64,000 nucleotides of DNA from Pomacea canaliculata (lineage: Eukaryota > Mollusca > Gastropoda > Architaenioglossa > Ampullariidae). The stretch lies in assembly GCF_003073045.1 (NCBI RefSeq), contig NC_037592.1, positions 13,882,384 to 13,946,383 on the forward strand, in the 5' to 3' direction. Under the pieces are notes generated by a model. That model searched no databases. It was not told the origin of the DNA and was given only the letters and a program-made list of their open reading frames with translations. A program made the position numbers and the translations under genes. This document shows, piece after piece, positions 62,601 to 64,000 of the stretch (positions are counted from its first letter, which is position 1; each line of letters begins with the position of its first letter).

Positions 62601-63808
62601 TCTCGAATTCTCCAATTACTGAGTCGTTGTAGAGGTATTTACTTAGTATAGCCAACAAATATTAGTAAGAAATACAGTGATATACGCCTTGACTTTCGAC
62701 AAAAGACACATAAATTAAAATGGAATCCGAACAAATATTGGAACTCGAACATTTGAGCGAGTTGAGCCGAATGGGTTCATTGGCCCAGCGCGCCTTGCTT
62801 GCGTCATCAGTGTGAGTGCACAGTCATGAAATGTGTGCGGGCAGAAATCGCAAATTTTGTGCATGCCTGTGTGTAGTTACACAGGGTTTTCTCGAACAAG
62901 CAGTCTCCAAACGCGATGTTGTTGCCTTAGAGATAAAAAAGAACTCTCAATTGAAGAATTTAGTCTAGCCAACAAATATTAGTAAGGAAAGAACTTGTCA
63001 ATGTTACTAAAGTCGGTGATATTCATATAACACCCTATAAATGAAATAAATGAAAGCAAGTAAAAGCTGCAAAAATATAATTCTAGATTTTTATTTAGTT
63101 AACAGTTTTTCAATCTGTATTGTACTCACCTTGAATGTTGCTGTCAATATAGCCAATGAAGTCATAAAAAGAGCAGGTTCTGCAGAAAAAAACAGTAAAA
63201 TTTAGTTCAAACAACAAAACTTAGACAACTCAAACCAGTGTAAATGCCTTATGTGATTCTGATTTCTCTGGTTCTTCTTTGTGTGTTGTTCTTGTATCGT
63301 TGAGTGTCGCTTGATGAGGAAAAACACTTTGGTGTGATCATCTTGACTGTGCTCCTTCCTTGATCACAGGTGTTAGATGTTCTTTTCAAGAGGTTCTGAA
63401 TTCTGGTTGCTCAGCTAGCATCCTGGTCACAAAGTTAACCTTTGACTGTCTGGGTGGTCAGGGTGAGCAAAATACTGCTCCTACCTTGTTCAACCGAGGT
63501 TTACATCCTACTGAGATGCTGATTTATAAAACTGCTTCGTTTGGGGAGAGCGCAGAGTGAAATGGTGGAAAGAACTAAAGACCAAAAGACTGCATCAAGA
63601 AAGTCTGCGAGAAAAGAGGCAAACATCACGAGGATAACTTCTATTAAGACTTCATGAAAGGTTTCATCTAGTGTTACACGTACTACTCAGTGCGGGAAAT
63701 ACAAATGTATAAACTGATATCCTACCTTTTATCTGATGAACTCCATGCAGACATTAATAAAATAATAAGCAGCAGAGAATGTTCTGGAAGTCGCTGACAT
63801 GCTGACAT
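59668..63808 (-). CDS. receptor gene M1: MAM-like ectodomain, transmembrane helix, tyrosine-rich tail
   Basis: Minus-strand exons: 63808-63726 (signal peptide MSACQRLPEHSLLLIILLMS), 63179-63130 (50 nt, TCSFYDFIGYIDSNIQ), first MAM-type exon split over two partial copies (62925-62860 has the acceptor and CLFEKTLCNYTQAC; 62640-62535 has EFEKTLCNYTQACTDADANN then W and the donor), 62378-62143 (GLYESFSVLMSP...LVFNYSQASPGRLSVFLAT), 61941-61851 (91 nt), 61600-61532 (Thr/Ser-rich stalk), 61324-61183 (142 nt; helix AAVVVPVVVVGCVAGVLLGF, then WRRRKQRQNR), 60918-60869 and tail 60374-59668, intact, about 235 residues. Tail motifs: DYGKTI, KYNTLGKD, VYNNP, KYNHII, PYNHVTGD, DYDRVRQG, YDYHHF. The exon 62378-62143 has two compensating single-base shifts. 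Ligand and partners unknown. Confidence 0.72.
62530..63010. repeat. ~320-bp tandem duplication inside M1
   Basis: Segments around 62,545-62,690 and 62,860-63,005 are similar. Both hold the GTGTAGTTACACA exon piece and the intron sequence TAGCCAACAAATATTAGTAAG. Each keeps a different half of the first MAM-type exon. Confidence 0.75.
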
Positions 63809-64000
63809 GTTTCTGCAAGCAATTAGCTTCCCGTTAGTCGTTTAGAAATTAAAGGGTTAGAAAAAATATTAAATACACATTTCTTATTTCAAAAGTATAA
63901 TTTTTTCTCCAATTCATGTTACTAGAGAGAAATGAAATTGATATGGGTGAACATAGACCTTTTGACAGCTGTAAAACAATACTTTTAGACAAAGGTGCAG

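Overview
The window is eukaryotic and most probably from an invertebrate metazoan genome. A gastropod or other mollusc is my best guess. The reasons are short exons with GT-AG introns and polypyrimidine acceptors, abundant tetranucleotide microsatellites, tRNA-derived SINE-like repeats, and lineage-expanded secreted and receptor genes. There are no operons, rRNA genes or CRISPR arrays. Nearly every useful reading comes from splice-compatible exons, not from long ORFs, so gene models are joins written out in the evidence text.

Left part (1 to ~25,900): the 3' nine exons of an arylsulfatase B-like gene on the + strand (361-3912) are followed by a segmental duplication array. The unit holds the 3' end of the sulfatase, a minus-strand gene for a small secreted peptide with dibasic sites (three copies, called P1, P2 and P3 here), a short + strand cysteine-containing exon (three copies, Q1-Q3) and several kb of non-coding sequence with (GTCT)n tracts. 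The second sulfatase copy keeps three clean exons behind a broken one, the third copy has lost its sulfatase part, and a last broken sulfatase exon closes the array. P1-P3 differ most in the mature-peptide exon, with only in-frame indels, which is the pattern of a fast-evolving secreted peptide family. A ~1.07 kb element with short terminal inverted repeats and TA flanks sits in the third unit.

Middle (25,900-32,250): no convincing gene; AT-rich sequence with SINE-like fragments and simple repeats.

Right part (32,256-63,808): a head-to-tail, minus-strand cluster of five related receptor genes (M1 at the right to M5 at the left). The shared plan is: signal peptide exon, a tiny linker exon, three exons coding a divergent MAM-like domain, a stalk exon, a transmembrane exon, a tiny exon and a large cytoplasmic tail exon. 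The tails carry repeated tyrosine motifs of the type YNHL/YNHV/YNTL/YDRV. Exon lengths and phases are conserved between copies (91-nt last MAM exon in M1, M2 and M3; 142-nt membrane exon in M1 and M2). M4 has an extra, more canonical MAM domain. M3 has no membrane exon that I can find, and M5 is seen only from the stalk onward. Tails of M2 and M4 and some ectodomain exons contain single-base frameshifts, several at homopolymers and with no nonsense codons in the stitched frame, so assembly error is as likely as decay.

The most interesting content is this receptor cluster (a candidate signalling or immune-type family) and the triplicated fast-evolving peptide gene. No database could be searched, so family names rest on motifs and exon structure alone.
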